From assembly GCF_000504285.1 (NCBI RefSeq), contig NZ_KI632511.1:7794154-7858153 (forward strand): 64,000 bases of DNA, in the 5' to 3' direction. The notes below the pieces were generated by a model. It saw only the letters and a list, made by a program, of their open reading frames with translations. It had not been told where the DNA came from and ran no database searches. Of this stretch, positions 1 to 8,077 are shown one piece after another; the stretch's first letter is position 1; each line of letters begins with the position of its first letter. Source of the DNA: Actinospica robiniae DSM 44927 (GTDB lineage Bacteria > Actinomycetota > Actinomycetes > Streptomycetales > Catenulisporaceae). A program made the translations under genes and the position numbers.

Positions 1-67
1 GCGCCGCGATCGACTCGGGCAGGGCGAAGTACGCGCGGAAGTACAGCGTCGGGGTATCGAGCAGCAT
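1..67 (-). CDS. 5'-3' exonuclease family protein (N-terminal fragment, runs off window)
   Basis: Reading the minus strand from an ATG at 67 gives a start MLLDTPTLYFRAYFALPESI, which matches the opening of actinobacterial stand-alone 5'-3' exonucleases (PIN-like/FEN family related to the N-terminal domain of DNA polymerase I); the Asp in LLD would be a metal-ligand position. Only 22 codons are inside the window. An in-frame GTG at 79 (VSRLMLLD) is an alternative start. Assignment rests on this short but characteristic N-terminus. Confidence 0.6.
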   Translation of the reverse strand, partial: MLLDTPTLYFRAYFALPESIAA

Positions 68-112
68 CAGTCGGGACACGCGACCAGCATGGCACGCGCC
101 ACCGACAGCACG

Positions 113-1306
113 TCAGAGGAACGTGCGCCCTTCGCCGCGGTACGTCGGCACGGTCGCGGTCACCTTGTCACCCTCGATCGTGTGCAGTTCGGCGAAGCGC
201 TCGCACAGCTCGCCGGCCTTGGCGTGGCGGAACCACACCCGGTCGCCGACGGCCAGGTCGTCGGCTCCGGCGCCGAGCAGCGGGGTCTGCACCTCGCCCG
301 CGCCCTCCTGGGCGTCGTAGTGCAGCTTGGCCGGCAGATACGGCTGCGGCAGGCGGTCCCAGCCGGGCGCGCCGGAGGCGAGGTAGCCGCCGCCGAGCAC
401 GGTGACCACGCCGCGGCCGGGCCGGCGCGTCACCGGCAGCGCGAACATCGCCGCGGGACGGCCCGCCACCGCGCGGTAGCCGTCGAACAGGCGCGGCTTG
501 AACAGTCCGGAGCCCGCCGCTATCTCGGTGATCGAGTCCTCCGCGGCGGTGCGGTCGACCGAGCCGGTGCCGCCGCCGTTGACGAACTCGAGCTGCGCGA
601 TCTCCTTGACCGCCGCGACGATCTCGGCCCGGCGCTCGGCCAGCTCGGCCGCGCTCAGGCCCTGCATCGCCCGGACCGCCAGGCCCCGGGCCGGACGCCC
701 CGGCGGCCGGTCGCCCACGCCGGCGATCTGCGCCTCGTACGCCATCAGGCCCACCAGCCGCAGGCCGGTGCGGTCGGCCGCCTCGCGGGCCACCGCCGAG
801 ACCGCCTCCACGCTGTGCAGCGGCGAGCGCAGCGCGCCCACCCGCACCCGGCCGCGCAACGGCCGCCAGGACGCGTCCACGTCCACGCTGATCCGGATCG
901 GGGCCGCGTCCGCGATCTCGGCCACGGCCTTCTCGATGAAGTCCAGCTGCTCGACCGAATCGGCGGTCAGGGTGATCACGTCCGCCGCCATCGGGTCGGC
1001 CGCCAGCCGGCGCAGCGCGGCCCGGTCCGCGGTCGGGTAGGCCACCAGGATGTCGGAGAACCCGGACTCGGCCAGCCACAGCGCCTCGGGCAGGGTGAAG
1101 GCCATGACGCCCTCGAAGCCGTCCATCTCCAGCACGGTGCGCAGGATCTCGCGGCAGCGCACGGACTTGGAGGCGACCCGGATCGGCTTGCCGGCGGCCC
1201 GGCGCACCAGGTCGGCTGCGTTCTCGCGCAGCGCCGCGAGGTCGACCACCGCCAGCGGGGGGTCGAGATGCGCGGTGGCGTGGTTCAGCCGTTCCAGGTC
1301 CTTCAC
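113..1306 (-). CDS. PLP-dependent amino-acid deaminase/aldolase (D-threonine aldolase/D-serine dehydratase-like)
   Basis: 397 residues, GTG start with a GGAAGG ribosome site about 8 bases upstream. It belongs to the fold-type III (alanine racemase-like) PLP family. The presumed Schiff-base lysine is K47 in RVASKSVR, followed by the TIM barrel and a C-terminal beta domain with GDRVWFRHAKAGE, which in D-serine dehydratase-like proteins carries metal-binding His/Cys residues (H and C are present in RHAKAGELCERF). Likely acts on a beta-hydroxy D-amino acid in the cytoplasm; substrate not determinable from sequence. Monocistronic, facing the exonuclease gene downstream. Confidence 0.8.
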   Translation of the reverse strand: MKDLERLNHATAHLDPPLAVVDLAALRENAADLVRRAAGKPIRVASKSVRCREILRTVLEMDGFEGVMAFTLPEALWLAESGFSDILVAYPTADRAALRRLAADPMAADVITLTADSVEQLDFIEKAVAEIADAAPIRISVDVDASWRPLRGRVRVGALRSPLHSVEAVSAVAREAADRTGLRLVGLMAYEAQIAGVGDRPPGRPARGLAVRAMQGLSAAELAERRAEIVAAVKEIAQLEFVNGGGTGSVDRTAAEDSITEIAAGSGLFKPRLFDGYRAVAGRPAAMFALPVTRRPGRGVVTVLGGGYLASGAPGWDRLPQPYLPAKLHYDAQEGAGEVQTPLLGAGADDLAVGDRVWFRHAKAGELCERFAELHTIEGDKVTATVPTYRGEGRTFL

Positions 1307-1492
1307 GCTAGTGACCTTCCCATGCGCGTTACGGGAGGGACGAGACCGAGAGTGTCCCGGAACGGTTGCGAGTTGATGACCGAGGACGGGGCCTGGTGGA
1401 AGTCAGCCGAGCGGGTCGGTGGGCCGGTATAAGGTGCACACGTTGAAACGTCTTTTCGGCCTCGCCGCGGCGCGGTCGACGGAGGGAGCGGC

Positions 1493-2290
1493 GTGGATCC
1501 GCAGGCTGGCTGGCCTTGGCCGCCCGAGCCGCCCCGGCCTCCCGTCCGGCCCCGGCGGTCCCCCGCACGGGTGACGGCGGCGCTGGCCGTGGTGGCCGTC
1601 GCGGTCGCGGCGCTGGTCGGCGGCCTCGCCCTGTCCGGTGCCTCACCGGCCCGCTCGGACGCGCTGCCGGGCGACGACGCCGGCCCCAACCAGGTCGAGG
1701 CCGGGGCGCTGTGGCGCAGCGAGCCCGCGGACAAGATCCTCCCGCCGCAGTTGGACCGCGAGGGCACCGAGGCCTACTACCGGCTGGCGGTCAACCCGGA
1801 CGAGAGCTGCGAGCAGCTGCCCGCCCCGTTCCGCCGCGCGCTCGGCAAGGCGGGCTGTTCCCACGTGCTCGAGGCGACGTACCTCGACTCGACCGAGTCC
1901 GTCGTGGTGACGCTCGGCGTGGTGGTCACGAGTGGCAGCGAGGCCGAGCGCACGTCGCTGTTCCGGACTTGGACGGCGGACTCGTTCGCGCGGCAGTACA
2001 CGATGATGCCTGCCACCTACCCGGTGCGCGGCTCCCTGGCCGCGTCCTTCCAGAGCGGCCAGCGGATCGCCTGGAAGTCGGGGATCTCCGAAGACGGCGA
2101 CTACCTCACCTTCGCCGTCTCAGGGTTCGCCGACGGCCGCCACGGCCCGACCGCGGCCGCCTTCGACCGCGGCGACGAGTCCGAGCTGCAGGCCGACTCG
2201 CCGCCGGTGCAGGCGGCCGACGATCTGGCGACCTATCTGCTCACCTCGATCACCGCGCTCGGGCCGGCCCGGAACGGGAGCCAGTCATGA
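1493..2290 (+). CDS. Membrane-anchored hypothetical protein coupled to subtilase
   Basis: 265 residues, GTG start with GGAGGG at 1481-1486. A proline/arginine-rich cytoplasmic N-terminus (residues 1-27) is followed by one hydrophobic segment (about 28-50) and an exported, mainly acidic/polar domain with two cysteines (CEQLP, GCSHV) that could form a disulfide. Its stop overlaps the start of the subtilase gene (ATGA at 2287-2290), so the two are translationally coupled and the protein probably works with, or is cut or escorted by, the protease. No known domain recognised; such pairs are common in streptomycete-like genomes. Confidence 0.75.
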   Translation: MDPQAGWPWPPEPPRPPVRPRRSPARVTAALAVVAVAVAALVGGLALSGASPARSDALPGDDAGPNQVEAGALWRSEPADKILPPQLDREGTEAYYRLAVNPDESCEQLPAPFRRALGKAGCSHVLEATYLDSTESVVVTLGVVVTSGSEAERTSLFRTWTADSFARQYTMMPATYPVRGSLAASFQSGQRIAWKSGISEDGDYLTFAVSGFADGRHGPTAAAFDRGDESELQADSPPVQAADDLATYLLTSITALGPARNGSQS

Positions 2291-3654
2291 GCATCGTGCG
2301 CCGGCTCTCCGCGGCGGCCGCGGCGCTCGCCTGCGTCGGCGCCGCCACGGTCTGGGCCGCGCCGGCCGCCAGCGCCGACTCGATCCGCGACAGCGAGTGG
2401 CCGGTCGCCTACCTCAATCTGGCCGCGGCCCAGCAGCTGAGCAACGGCAGGGGCGTCACGGTCGGCCTGCTCGACACCGGCGTCGTGCAGGGGCGGGTCG
2501 ACCTGACCGGCCAGGTGAGCACGGGCCCCGACTACGCCGGCGGAGTGGAGCGCGCCGGCCAGCCCGGCTGGGGCGAGCACGGCACCTGCATGGCCTCGAT
2601 CATCGCCGGGCACGGACGCGACGGCGGCGGGGCCGGCATGCTCGGCGTCGCGCCGGGAGCGCACATCCTGTCGGTCCGGGTGATCCGGGACGACGACGCG
2701 CCGGACCTCGGCGAAGCCACCAAAGACGACACCCCGATCTCCGACGGCATCAAGTACGCCGTGGACCACGGGGCGAAGGTCATATCCATGTCCCTGGGCG
2801 GGGACGAGACGAACGCGGGCGACGATTCGTCAGCCGAGTCCGACGCGATCCGCTACGCCCTGGCCCACAACGTGGTCGTGGTCGCGGCCGCGGGCAACGG
2901 CGCGCTGAAGGGCAATCAGATCTCCTACCCGGGCGCCGAACGCGGAGTGATCACCGTCGCGGCGGTGGACTCGAGCGGAAAGCACGCCGACTTCTCCACC
3001 ACCGGCTGGGACGTCGCGGTCGCCGCGCCCGGCGTGGACCTGCCCTGCGACGCGTTCGACTCGGACAACACCTATCTCGAGGGCAGCGGCACCAGCCAGG
3101 CCACCGCGTACGTCGCGGGCGTGGTCGCGCTGCTCAAGTCGGAGAACCCGCTGCTGAGCCCGGCGCAGATCAGGACCCTGCTCGAGCAGACCGCCAAGGA
3201 CAAGCCGGCCGGCGGCCGCAACGACGAACTGGGATTCGGCGTGGTCGACCCGGTCGCCGCGCTCAAGGCCGCGAAGGGCTACACCGCCGAGGCCGCCGTG
3301 CCCCAGGCCGGCGCCGGCGTCCCCTCCGACCACTTCGGCTACGGCCCGACCACCACCGTGGCCTCCGCGACCGGGGGGACGGCCGCGCGTACCAAGGCCC
3401 TGGCCGGCGGCGGCGCGCTGGTGCTGCTCGCCCTCGCGGTGGCGACGTTCCTGCTGCGGCGGCCCAAGGCGACGGAAGAGGAGCTGGCGGTCGCTTACGT
3501 CGTACAGACTCCCGGCGCGACGGAGGTCGTGGTCGCGCAGTGGGGCAGCACCACCAACCCGTACTTCGCGCCGCCGACCTACGATCCGTCGCGGATGCCC
3601 CCACCGCCTGCTCCGCCCGGCGTCGATCCCCGGTCGGGCATCAGGCCGGAGTGA
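2287..3654 (+). CDS. Mycosin-like S8 serine protease, membrane-anchored
   Basis: 455 residues. Signal peptide at 1-30 (ending APAASA), then a subtilisin domain with the catalytic triad D63 (LLDTGV), H98 (EHGT) and S270 (GTSQA) and oxyanion-hole N204 (AAGN). A C-terminal transmembrane helix lies near 374-391 followed by a cytoplasmic Pro-rich tail (MPPPPAPPG). This is the architecture of MycP mycosins of type VII secretion, but no ecc or esx genes lie nearby, so it is an orphan mycosin-type protease facing the cell exterior. The ATG overlaps the upstream stop by four bases. Confidence 0.9.
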   Translation: MSIVRRLSAAAAALACVGAATVWAAPAASADSIRDSEWPVAYLNLAAAQQLSNGRGVTVGLLDTGVVQGRVDLTGQVSTGPDYAGGVERAGQPGWGEHGTCMASIIAGHGRDGGGAGMLGVAPGAHILSVRVIRDDDAPDLGEATKDDTPISDGIKYAVDHGAKVISMSLGGDETNAGDDSSAESDAIRYALAHNVVVVAAAGNGALKGNQISYPGAERGVITVAAVDSSGKHADFSTTGWDVAVAAPGVDLPCDAFDSDNTYLEGSGTSQATAYVAGVVALLKSENPLLSPAQIRTLLEQTAKDKPAGGRNDELGFGVVDPVAALKAAKGYTAEAAVPQAGAGVPSDHFGYGPTTTVASATGGTAARTKALAGGGALVLLALAVATFLLRRPKATEEELAVAYVVQTPGATEVVVAQWGSTTNPYFAPPTYDPSRMPPPPAPPGVDPRSGIRPE

Positions 3655-3658
3655 GGCC

Positions 3659-3859
3659 GTGACCGGTGTCGAGGACGACTGGGCCGGCGTGAGAGACCGG
3701 GTCTTCGCGGTCGCGTCGGGCGGGTTCAACCCTCCGTTCGAGCCGTACGTCGACGCGTGCCTCGAGCGTCACACCTTCCAGAGCTGGTATCTGGAGTGGC
3801 TGGAGCGGAAAGAGGCCGAGGTGACCGGACGCCGGGTCAGGCGGCCGTCGTTCACGTGA
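3659..3859 (+). CDS. Small hypothetical protein
   Basis: 66 codons from a GTG four bases after the subtilase stop, with GGAG within the subtilase end as a possible ribosome site. The product is acidic in the first half with a basic end (RRVRRPS) and aromatic residues (FQSWYLEWLERKE). No family recognised. Tight spacing suggests co-transcription with the protease pair; it could be a real small protein or a chance frame. Confidence 0.45.
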   Translation: MTGVEDDWAGVRDRVFAVASGGFNPPFEPYVDACLERHTFQSWYLEWLERKEAEVTGRRVRRPSFT

Positions 3860-3920
3860 CGCCGAGTCAGACCGGACCTCGGCTCGACTCGCCCCTCCGC
3901 CCCCTATTAGGGTCGGACGG

Positions 3921-4697
3921 GTGACAGACTTCCACGGCCGCACGCTGCAACCGACCGGCTTCGAGGGCGACGACGGGTCGGCTGATCCGGACCTGATCGA
4001 GGTGCTCGCGGCGGCCCGCCGGGACGAGGCCGGGGTCTACCCGGCGTACGCGGCGCTGGTCGGGCGACGGGTGTTGGTGCCGGTGGTCGCCCTGCTCGGC
4101 GAGACGGAGGAGGCCGAGACCGTCGGCCCGGACGGCAGCGCGCTGCGCCGGGACAAGGACAGCGACATGGCCGTGGTCACGCTGGTCGCCCCGGACGGCT
4201 CGAAGGCGCTGCCCGCGTTCACCTCCATCGCCGCGCTCGCCGAGTGGGGCGGGCGGGCCGGGTTCCCGCAGGCGCGGCCGATCCCGGTGACGATAGAGAC
4301 GGCGGCGGCCGCGGCCCTGCAGGAGCAGGCCGAGGTGTTGCTGCTCGACCTCGGCGGCCCGGGCCAGTTCGAGATCTCCGGCAGCGCGCTGCGGGCGTTC
4401 GCGCAGCGCCGCAAGCCGCTCCCGCCGGCCGTGGACCCGGAGGTCACGGCCGCGATCAACCGGGTGCTCAAGGGGGTGCCCGCGTTGGCGAAGGCGCTGG
4501 TCAGCGCGCAACTCGGGCAGGCCGCGGAGGACGTGACGGTGCTCGCGCTCGGCTTCCTGCCCGGCACCGATCCGAAGACGCTCGAGGCGCCGTTGGCCGA
4601 GGCGGCCGAGGGCATCGCGGCGGACGACCTGCTGCGCGACCGGCTCTCCGGCGGGCTCCGGATCGTGCTGGCGACGGGGACGGACGGCGCCGTGTGA
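3921..4697 (+). CDS. SseB family protein
   Basis: 258 residues, GTG start. The N-terminal half shows the SseB N-terminal domain pattern (VLVPVVALLGE, then TLVAPDGSKALPAFTSIAALAEW, split here by other residues), and the C-terminal half resembles the SseB C-terminal domain region (LPPAVDPEVTAAINRVLKG). SseB-type proteins in actinobacteria have no settled biochemical role; the name comes from Salmonella enhanced serine sensitivity. The gene is convergent with the DUF1844 gene only 13 bases away, an arrangement conserved next to infC in related genomes. Confidence 0.8.
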   Translation: MTDFHGRTLQPTGFEGDDGSADPDLIEVLAAARRDEAGVYPAYAALVGRRVLVPVVALLGETEEAETVGPDGSALRRDKDSDMAVVTLVAPDGSKALPAFTSIAALAEWGGRAGFPQARPIPVTIETAAAAALQEQAEVLLLDLGGPGQFEISGSALRAFAQRRKPLPPAVDPEVTAAINRVLKGVPALAKALVSAQLGQAAEDVTVLALGFLPGTDPKTLEAPLAEAAEGIAADDLLRDRLSGGLRIVLATGTDGAV

Positions 4698-4710
4698 GCG
4701 CCGTCGGCCC

Positions 4711-5079
4711 CTAGCGCACCCGCACCGCGCCGGTGTACTTCTCGCCCGGCCCGGCGCCCGGGGCGTCCGGCACCGAGGAGGCCTCGCGGAAGGCCAGCTG
4801 CAGCGTGCGCAGTCCGTCCCGCAGCGGCGCGGCGTGCTGCGAGCCGATCTCCGGCGCCGAAGCGGTGACCAGACCGGCCAGCGCGGTGATCAGCTTGCGC
4901 GCCTCGTCCAGGTCCCGGGTCGGCTCGGCCCCGTCCTCGTCCGGCTCGCCCAGGCCCAGCTGCACCGCCGCCGCCGTCATCAGGTGCACGGCCAGCGTCG
5001 CGATGACCTCCACGGCCGGCACCTCGGCCAGCTCCCGGGGCGCGGACAGGTCGGACACGGACAGGTCGGTCTCGGACAT
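4711..5079 (-). CDS. DUF1844 domain protein
   Basis: 122 residues on the minus strand. The central part (VEVIATLAVHLMTAAAVQLGL and EARKLITALAGLV, listed as separate pieces) is the short helical DUF1844 core found in many actinobacteria beside infC. Function unknown. It is transcribed divergently from infC, so the roughly 450-base gap between them must contain promoters in both directions. Confidence 0.85.
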   Translation of the reverse strand: MSETDLSVSDLSAPRELAEVPAVEVIATLAVHLMTAAAVQLGLGEPDEDGAEPTRDLDEARKLITALAGLVTASAPEIGSQHAAPLRDGLRTLQLAFREASSVPDAPGAGPGEKYTGAVRVR

Positions 5080-5531
5080 GCTGCGGGTGCTCCTTCGCTC
5101 GCTCGAACCCCGTCAGTCTCGCACGCGCCCCTCCCGCCCCCGCGCGCCGTCCCCCGGAAGATCGCCGGATGTGCCGGGGTGCCCCGGATCTCTGGTAACC
5201 TGGGTGGAAGCGACCGGCCGGAGTGGTTCCTCGAAGAACCGCGCCGGCCCGCAAGTGGAGGGCCCACCTCCCACCTGATCGACCGGGCGGTCGACGGGTA
5301 CGGTCCCGGCGCGCGAGCCGGACCCCGCGAGGGGCGGAGCGCGTGCGACGGCAAGGTGGAGCTCTGCATTGCTCCTGCGGAAGCAGGCGGTGCGGGGCTC
5401 TTTCGCGTGCCGGGGAATCGTCCCCTCACACCCAGGCGTTTGACGGCGGTGCGGGCTCACTCTCCCCGCACTGTCCCGCGCTCGGGCGGCCCACGGCTCG
5501 CCGCCCGAACCGCATGAACCTAGGAGGCCCC
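5080..5531 (+). promoter_or_regulatory. infC promoter and long structured leader
   Basis: A gene-free stretch of 452 bases. An extended -10 element TGGTAACCT lies at 5193-5201, just after a CCGGGG/CCCCGG inverted repeat (5173-5186), which would give a leader of about 320 bases. The leader has clear hairpins: CCTGC-GGAA-GCAGG near 5375-5390, GGGGA-ATCG-TCCCC at 5412-5425, and a perfect 9-bp stem TCGGGCGGC (5482-5490) with GCCGCCCGA (5500-5508) ending 23 bases before the infC start. None is followed by a T-run. Leaders of this operon bind ribosomal protein L20 in other bacteria; that role here is inference. Confidence 0.5.
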
Positions 5532-6185
5532 ATCAGCGCCGAACCCCGTATCAACGACCGGATCCGCGTACCCGAGGTGCGTCTGGTCGGACCGGACGGA
5601 CAGCAGGTCGGGATCGTCTCGATCCAGGACGCCCTGCGCCTGGCCCAGGAGTCCGACCTCGACCTGGTCGAGATCGCGCCGACCTCGCGTCCGCCGGTGG
5701 CCAAGCTCATGGACTACGGAAAGTTCAAGTACGAGTCCGCGATGAAGGCCCGTGAGGCGCGCAAGAACCAGGCGCACACGATCATCAAGGAGATGAAGCT
5801 CCGGCCGAAGATCGACCCGCACGACTACGAGACCAAGAAGGGTCACGTGGTGCGGTTCCTCAACGCCGGGGACAAGGTCAAGATCACCATCATGTTCCGC
5901 GGCCGGGAGCAGTCCCGCCCGGAGCTCGGCCGCCGTCTGCTCGACCGCCTCGCCGCGGACGTGGAGGAGCTCGGTTTCGTCGAGTTCGCGCCCAAGCAGG
6001 ACGGGCGCAACATGATCATGGTGCTCGGGCCGCGCAAGAAGAAGGTCGACGCGATGGCCGAGGCCCGCGCCGCCAAGGCCGCTCGGGCCGCCCAGTCCGG
6101 CAAGGACGAGGGCGAGTTGGCCGTCGAGGACGCTCCCGAGCTTCCTGACCTGCACGAAGAGCCGCCGACCGACGAGCAGGCGTAG
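5532..6185 (+). CDS. infC: Translation initiation factor IF-3 (apparent ATC start)
   Basis: 217 residues beginning [20 protein letters not shown] in sequence. The canonical IF-3 N domain, the linker ([17 protein letters not shown]) and the C domain ([19 protein letters not shown]) are all present, followed by an acidic/alanine-rich tail. A perfect AGGAGG (5522-5527) sits four bases before ATC at 5532. The only upstream ATG (5514) would put the AGGAGG inside the coding region and has no ribosome site of its own. IF-3 genes in other bacteria use AUU/AUC-type starts, against which IF-3 itself discriminates, giving autoregulation. First gene of infC-rpmI-rplT. Confidence 0.92.
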   Translation: MSAEPRINDRIRVPEVRLVGPDGQQVGIVSIQDALRLAQESDLDLVEIAPTSRPPVAKLMDYGKFKYESAMKAREARKNQAHTIIKEMKLRPKIDPHDYETKKGHVVRFLNAGDKVKITIMFRGREQSRPELGRRLLDRLAADVEELGFVEFAPKQDGRNMIMVLGPRKKKVDAMAEARAAKAARAAQSGKDEGELAVEDAPELPDLHEEPPTDEQA

Positions 6186-6328
6186 TCCGCCGCTCGCGAC
6201 CGGCAGCACCACAAGACGAGAACGGCGACGGCGACCCGCCGCCGCCCCGAGGCACGGCTCGCTCCGCGCCGGTCCGCCCGTGCGGACCCGGCCGGGCGGG
6301 TCGCGAAAGATGAGAGGGAACGGCAGCC

Positions 6329-6523
6329 ATGCCGAAGAACAAGACCCACAGCGGCTCCAAGAAGCGGTTCACGGTGACCGGCACCGGCAAGATCATGCGG
6401 GGCCAGGCCGGCAAGCGCCACAACTTCGAGCGCAAGTCCTCGCGCTACACCCGCCGCATCACCGGCGAGGTCGTGCTGGCCCCGGCCGACGTGAAGAGGA
6501 TCAAGCGCCTGCTCGGCCAGTAG
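6329..6523 (+). CDS. rpmI: 50S ribosomal protein L35
   Basis: 64 residues starting [20 protein letters not shown], the typical bL35 opening, and rich in Lys/Arg throughout ([18 protein letters not shown]). Full family length. It lies 143 bases after infC and 100 bases before rplT in the conserved order infC-rpmI-rplT, so all three are probably co-transcribed. A GAGGGA-type ribosome site precedes the ATG. Confidence 0.97.
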   Translation: MPKNKTHSGSKKRFTVTGTGKIMRGQAGKRHNFERKSSRYTRRITGEVVLAPADVKRIKRLLGQ

Positions 6524-6622
6524 CCGCCGCGCCCCGCTCTTCACCCCCCAGACCCTTTTTGAGATTCATGGGGCCCGCCCGCGTCAGCGCCGGCTGGCCC
6601 CGCCCCGAGGAGACGATTCGAC

Positions 6623-7021
6623 ATGGCACGCGTCAAGCGGGCGGTCAACGCCCACAAGAAGCGCCGGGCGGTACTCGAGCAGGCCAGCGGCTACCGCGGC
6701 CAGCGCTCCCGCCTGTACCGCAAGGCCAAGGAGCAGGTCACCCACTCCCTGGTCTACGCGTACCGGGACCGGAAGAAGCGCAAGGGCGACTTCCGCCGGC
6801 TGTGGATCCAGCGGATCAACGCCGCCGCCCGCGCCAACGGCCTGACCTACAACCGCTTCATCCAGGGCCTCAAGGCCGCCGGCGTCGAGGTGGACCGCAA
6901 GATCCTGGCCGACCTGGCCGTCAACGACGCCGCCACGTTCGCCGCGCTGGTCGAGGTCGCGCAGAAGGCGCTGCCGGCCGACGTGAACGCGCCGAAGGCC
7001 GCCGACAAGGTCGCGGCCTGA
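6623..7021 (+). CDS. rplT: 50S ribosomal protein L20
   Basis: 132 residues with the bL20 signature ([15 protein letters not shown], then [19 protein letters not shown]) and the globular C-terminal domain that binds 23S rRNA. Full length, with an alanine-rich C-terminal extension. AGGAG lies 10 bases before the ATG. In other bacteria L20 represses the operon by binding a leader that mimics its 23S site; whether that holds for the long infC leader here is untested. Confidence 0.97.
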   Translation: MARVKRAVNAHKKRRAVLEQASGYRGQRSRLYRKAKEQVTHSLVYAYRDRKKRKGDFRRLWIQRINAAARANGLTYNRFIQGLKAAGVEVDRKILADLAVNDAATFAALVEVAQKALPADVNAPKAADKVAA

Positions 7022-7089
7022 ACCGCGACGCGAGCGCGCAACCCGTAGCTCACGGTAGGGCAAGGCCGCGCGAGGCCGCGATCTCCTCG

Positions 7090-7881
7090 GTGAAGTCCAC
7101 GAGGATCGTGGCCGCGCGCCGCCTTGCCTCTCGTGCTTTCCGGGCCAAGCAGCGGCTGTTCCTGGTCGAGGGGCCGCAGGCGGTGCGCGAGGCGGCGGCC
7201 GAGCCGGGGCTGCTCAGCGAGCTGTTCGCCAGCCCGCAGGCGGCCGAGCGGTACGCCGACGAGCTCGAACTGGCCCGCGCGCACGGTGCCGCGGTCGCCG
7301 TCGCCACCGACGAGGTGCTCGCCTCGCTCGGGGACACCGTCACCGGCCAGGGCCTGGTCGGGGTGTGCCGTTTCCTGGACCGGCCGCTGTCCGAGGTGCT
7401 CGACGGCCCGCTGCGCCTGGTGGTGCTGCTCGCCCACGTGCGCGACCCGGGCAACGCCGGCTCGGTGCTGCGCGCGGCCGACGCCGCCGGGGCGGACGCG
7501 GTGCTGGTCAGCGGCGAGTCCGTGGACGTGTACAACGCCAAGGCGGTGCGCGCCTCGGTCGGCTCGCTCTTCCACCTGCCCGTGGTCACCGGCGTGGACC
7601 TGCCCGCGGCCGCCGCCGCGCTGCGCGAACGCGGCGTGCGGGTGCTGGCCGCCGACGGCGCGGGCCCCGCCGACCTGGACGACGAGGCCGACTCCGGCGC
7701 GCTGGCCGCCCGGACCTGCTGGATGTTCGGCAACGAGGCCTGGGGCCTGCCCGAGCCGCTGCGCGAGCTGGCCGACAGCGTCGTGCGGGTGCCGATCCAC
7801 GGCCGGGCCGAGTCGTTGAACCTCGCCACGGCCGCGGCCGTGTGCCTCTATGCCTCCGCCCGGGCGCAGCGCCGGCCGTAG
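7090..7881 (+). CDS. TrmH/SpoU-family RNA 2'-O-methyltransferase
   Basis: 263 residues from the GTG at 7090 (a second in-frame GTG is at 7108). N-terminal substrate-binding domain (RLFLVEGPQAVRE) followed by the SPOUT knot with all three motifs: motif 1 VRDPGNAGSVLRAADAAGAD, motif 2 MFGNEAWGL, motif 3 IHGRAESLNLATAAAVCLY. Transfers methyl from SAM to a ribose 2'-OH of rRNA or tRNA; the target cannot be told from sequence. It follows rplT by 68 bases, as in other actinobacteria, consistent with a ribosome-related role. Confidence 0.9.
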   Translation: MKSTRIVAARRLASRAFRAKQRLFLVEGPQAVREAAAEPGLLSELFASPQAAERYADELELARAHGAAVAVATDEVLASLGDTVTGQGLVGVCRFLDRPLSEVLDGPLRLVVLLAHVRDPGNAGSVLRAADAAGADAVLVSGESVDVYNAKAVRASVGSLFHLPVVTGVDLPAAAAALRERGVRVLAADGAGPADLDDEADSGALAARTCWMFGNEAWGLPEPLRELADSVVRVPIHGRAESLNLATAAAVCLYASARAQRRP

Positions 7882-8077
7882 CCCCGGCGCGGCGCGCAGG
7901 CGCGGACCGCGCGTGCCGACCTTGCGAGACCCGGGCGCATGCCCGCCAAGTCTGGCGCTACGGTGGCGGCACCCGGAATGATGGGGTGGCAGCACGGCAA
8001 GATGGCTACGAGCCGCGGCGGTCACGGCCCGTGCCCCGTGCCGCAGTTCGACCGAGCCGTAAGGGAGACCGCGCCAG

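Noticed and set aside
5514-5516. ATG as infC start
   Set aside because: No Shine-Dalgarno upstream and the strong AGGAGG lies after it; the ATC at 5532 fits better.
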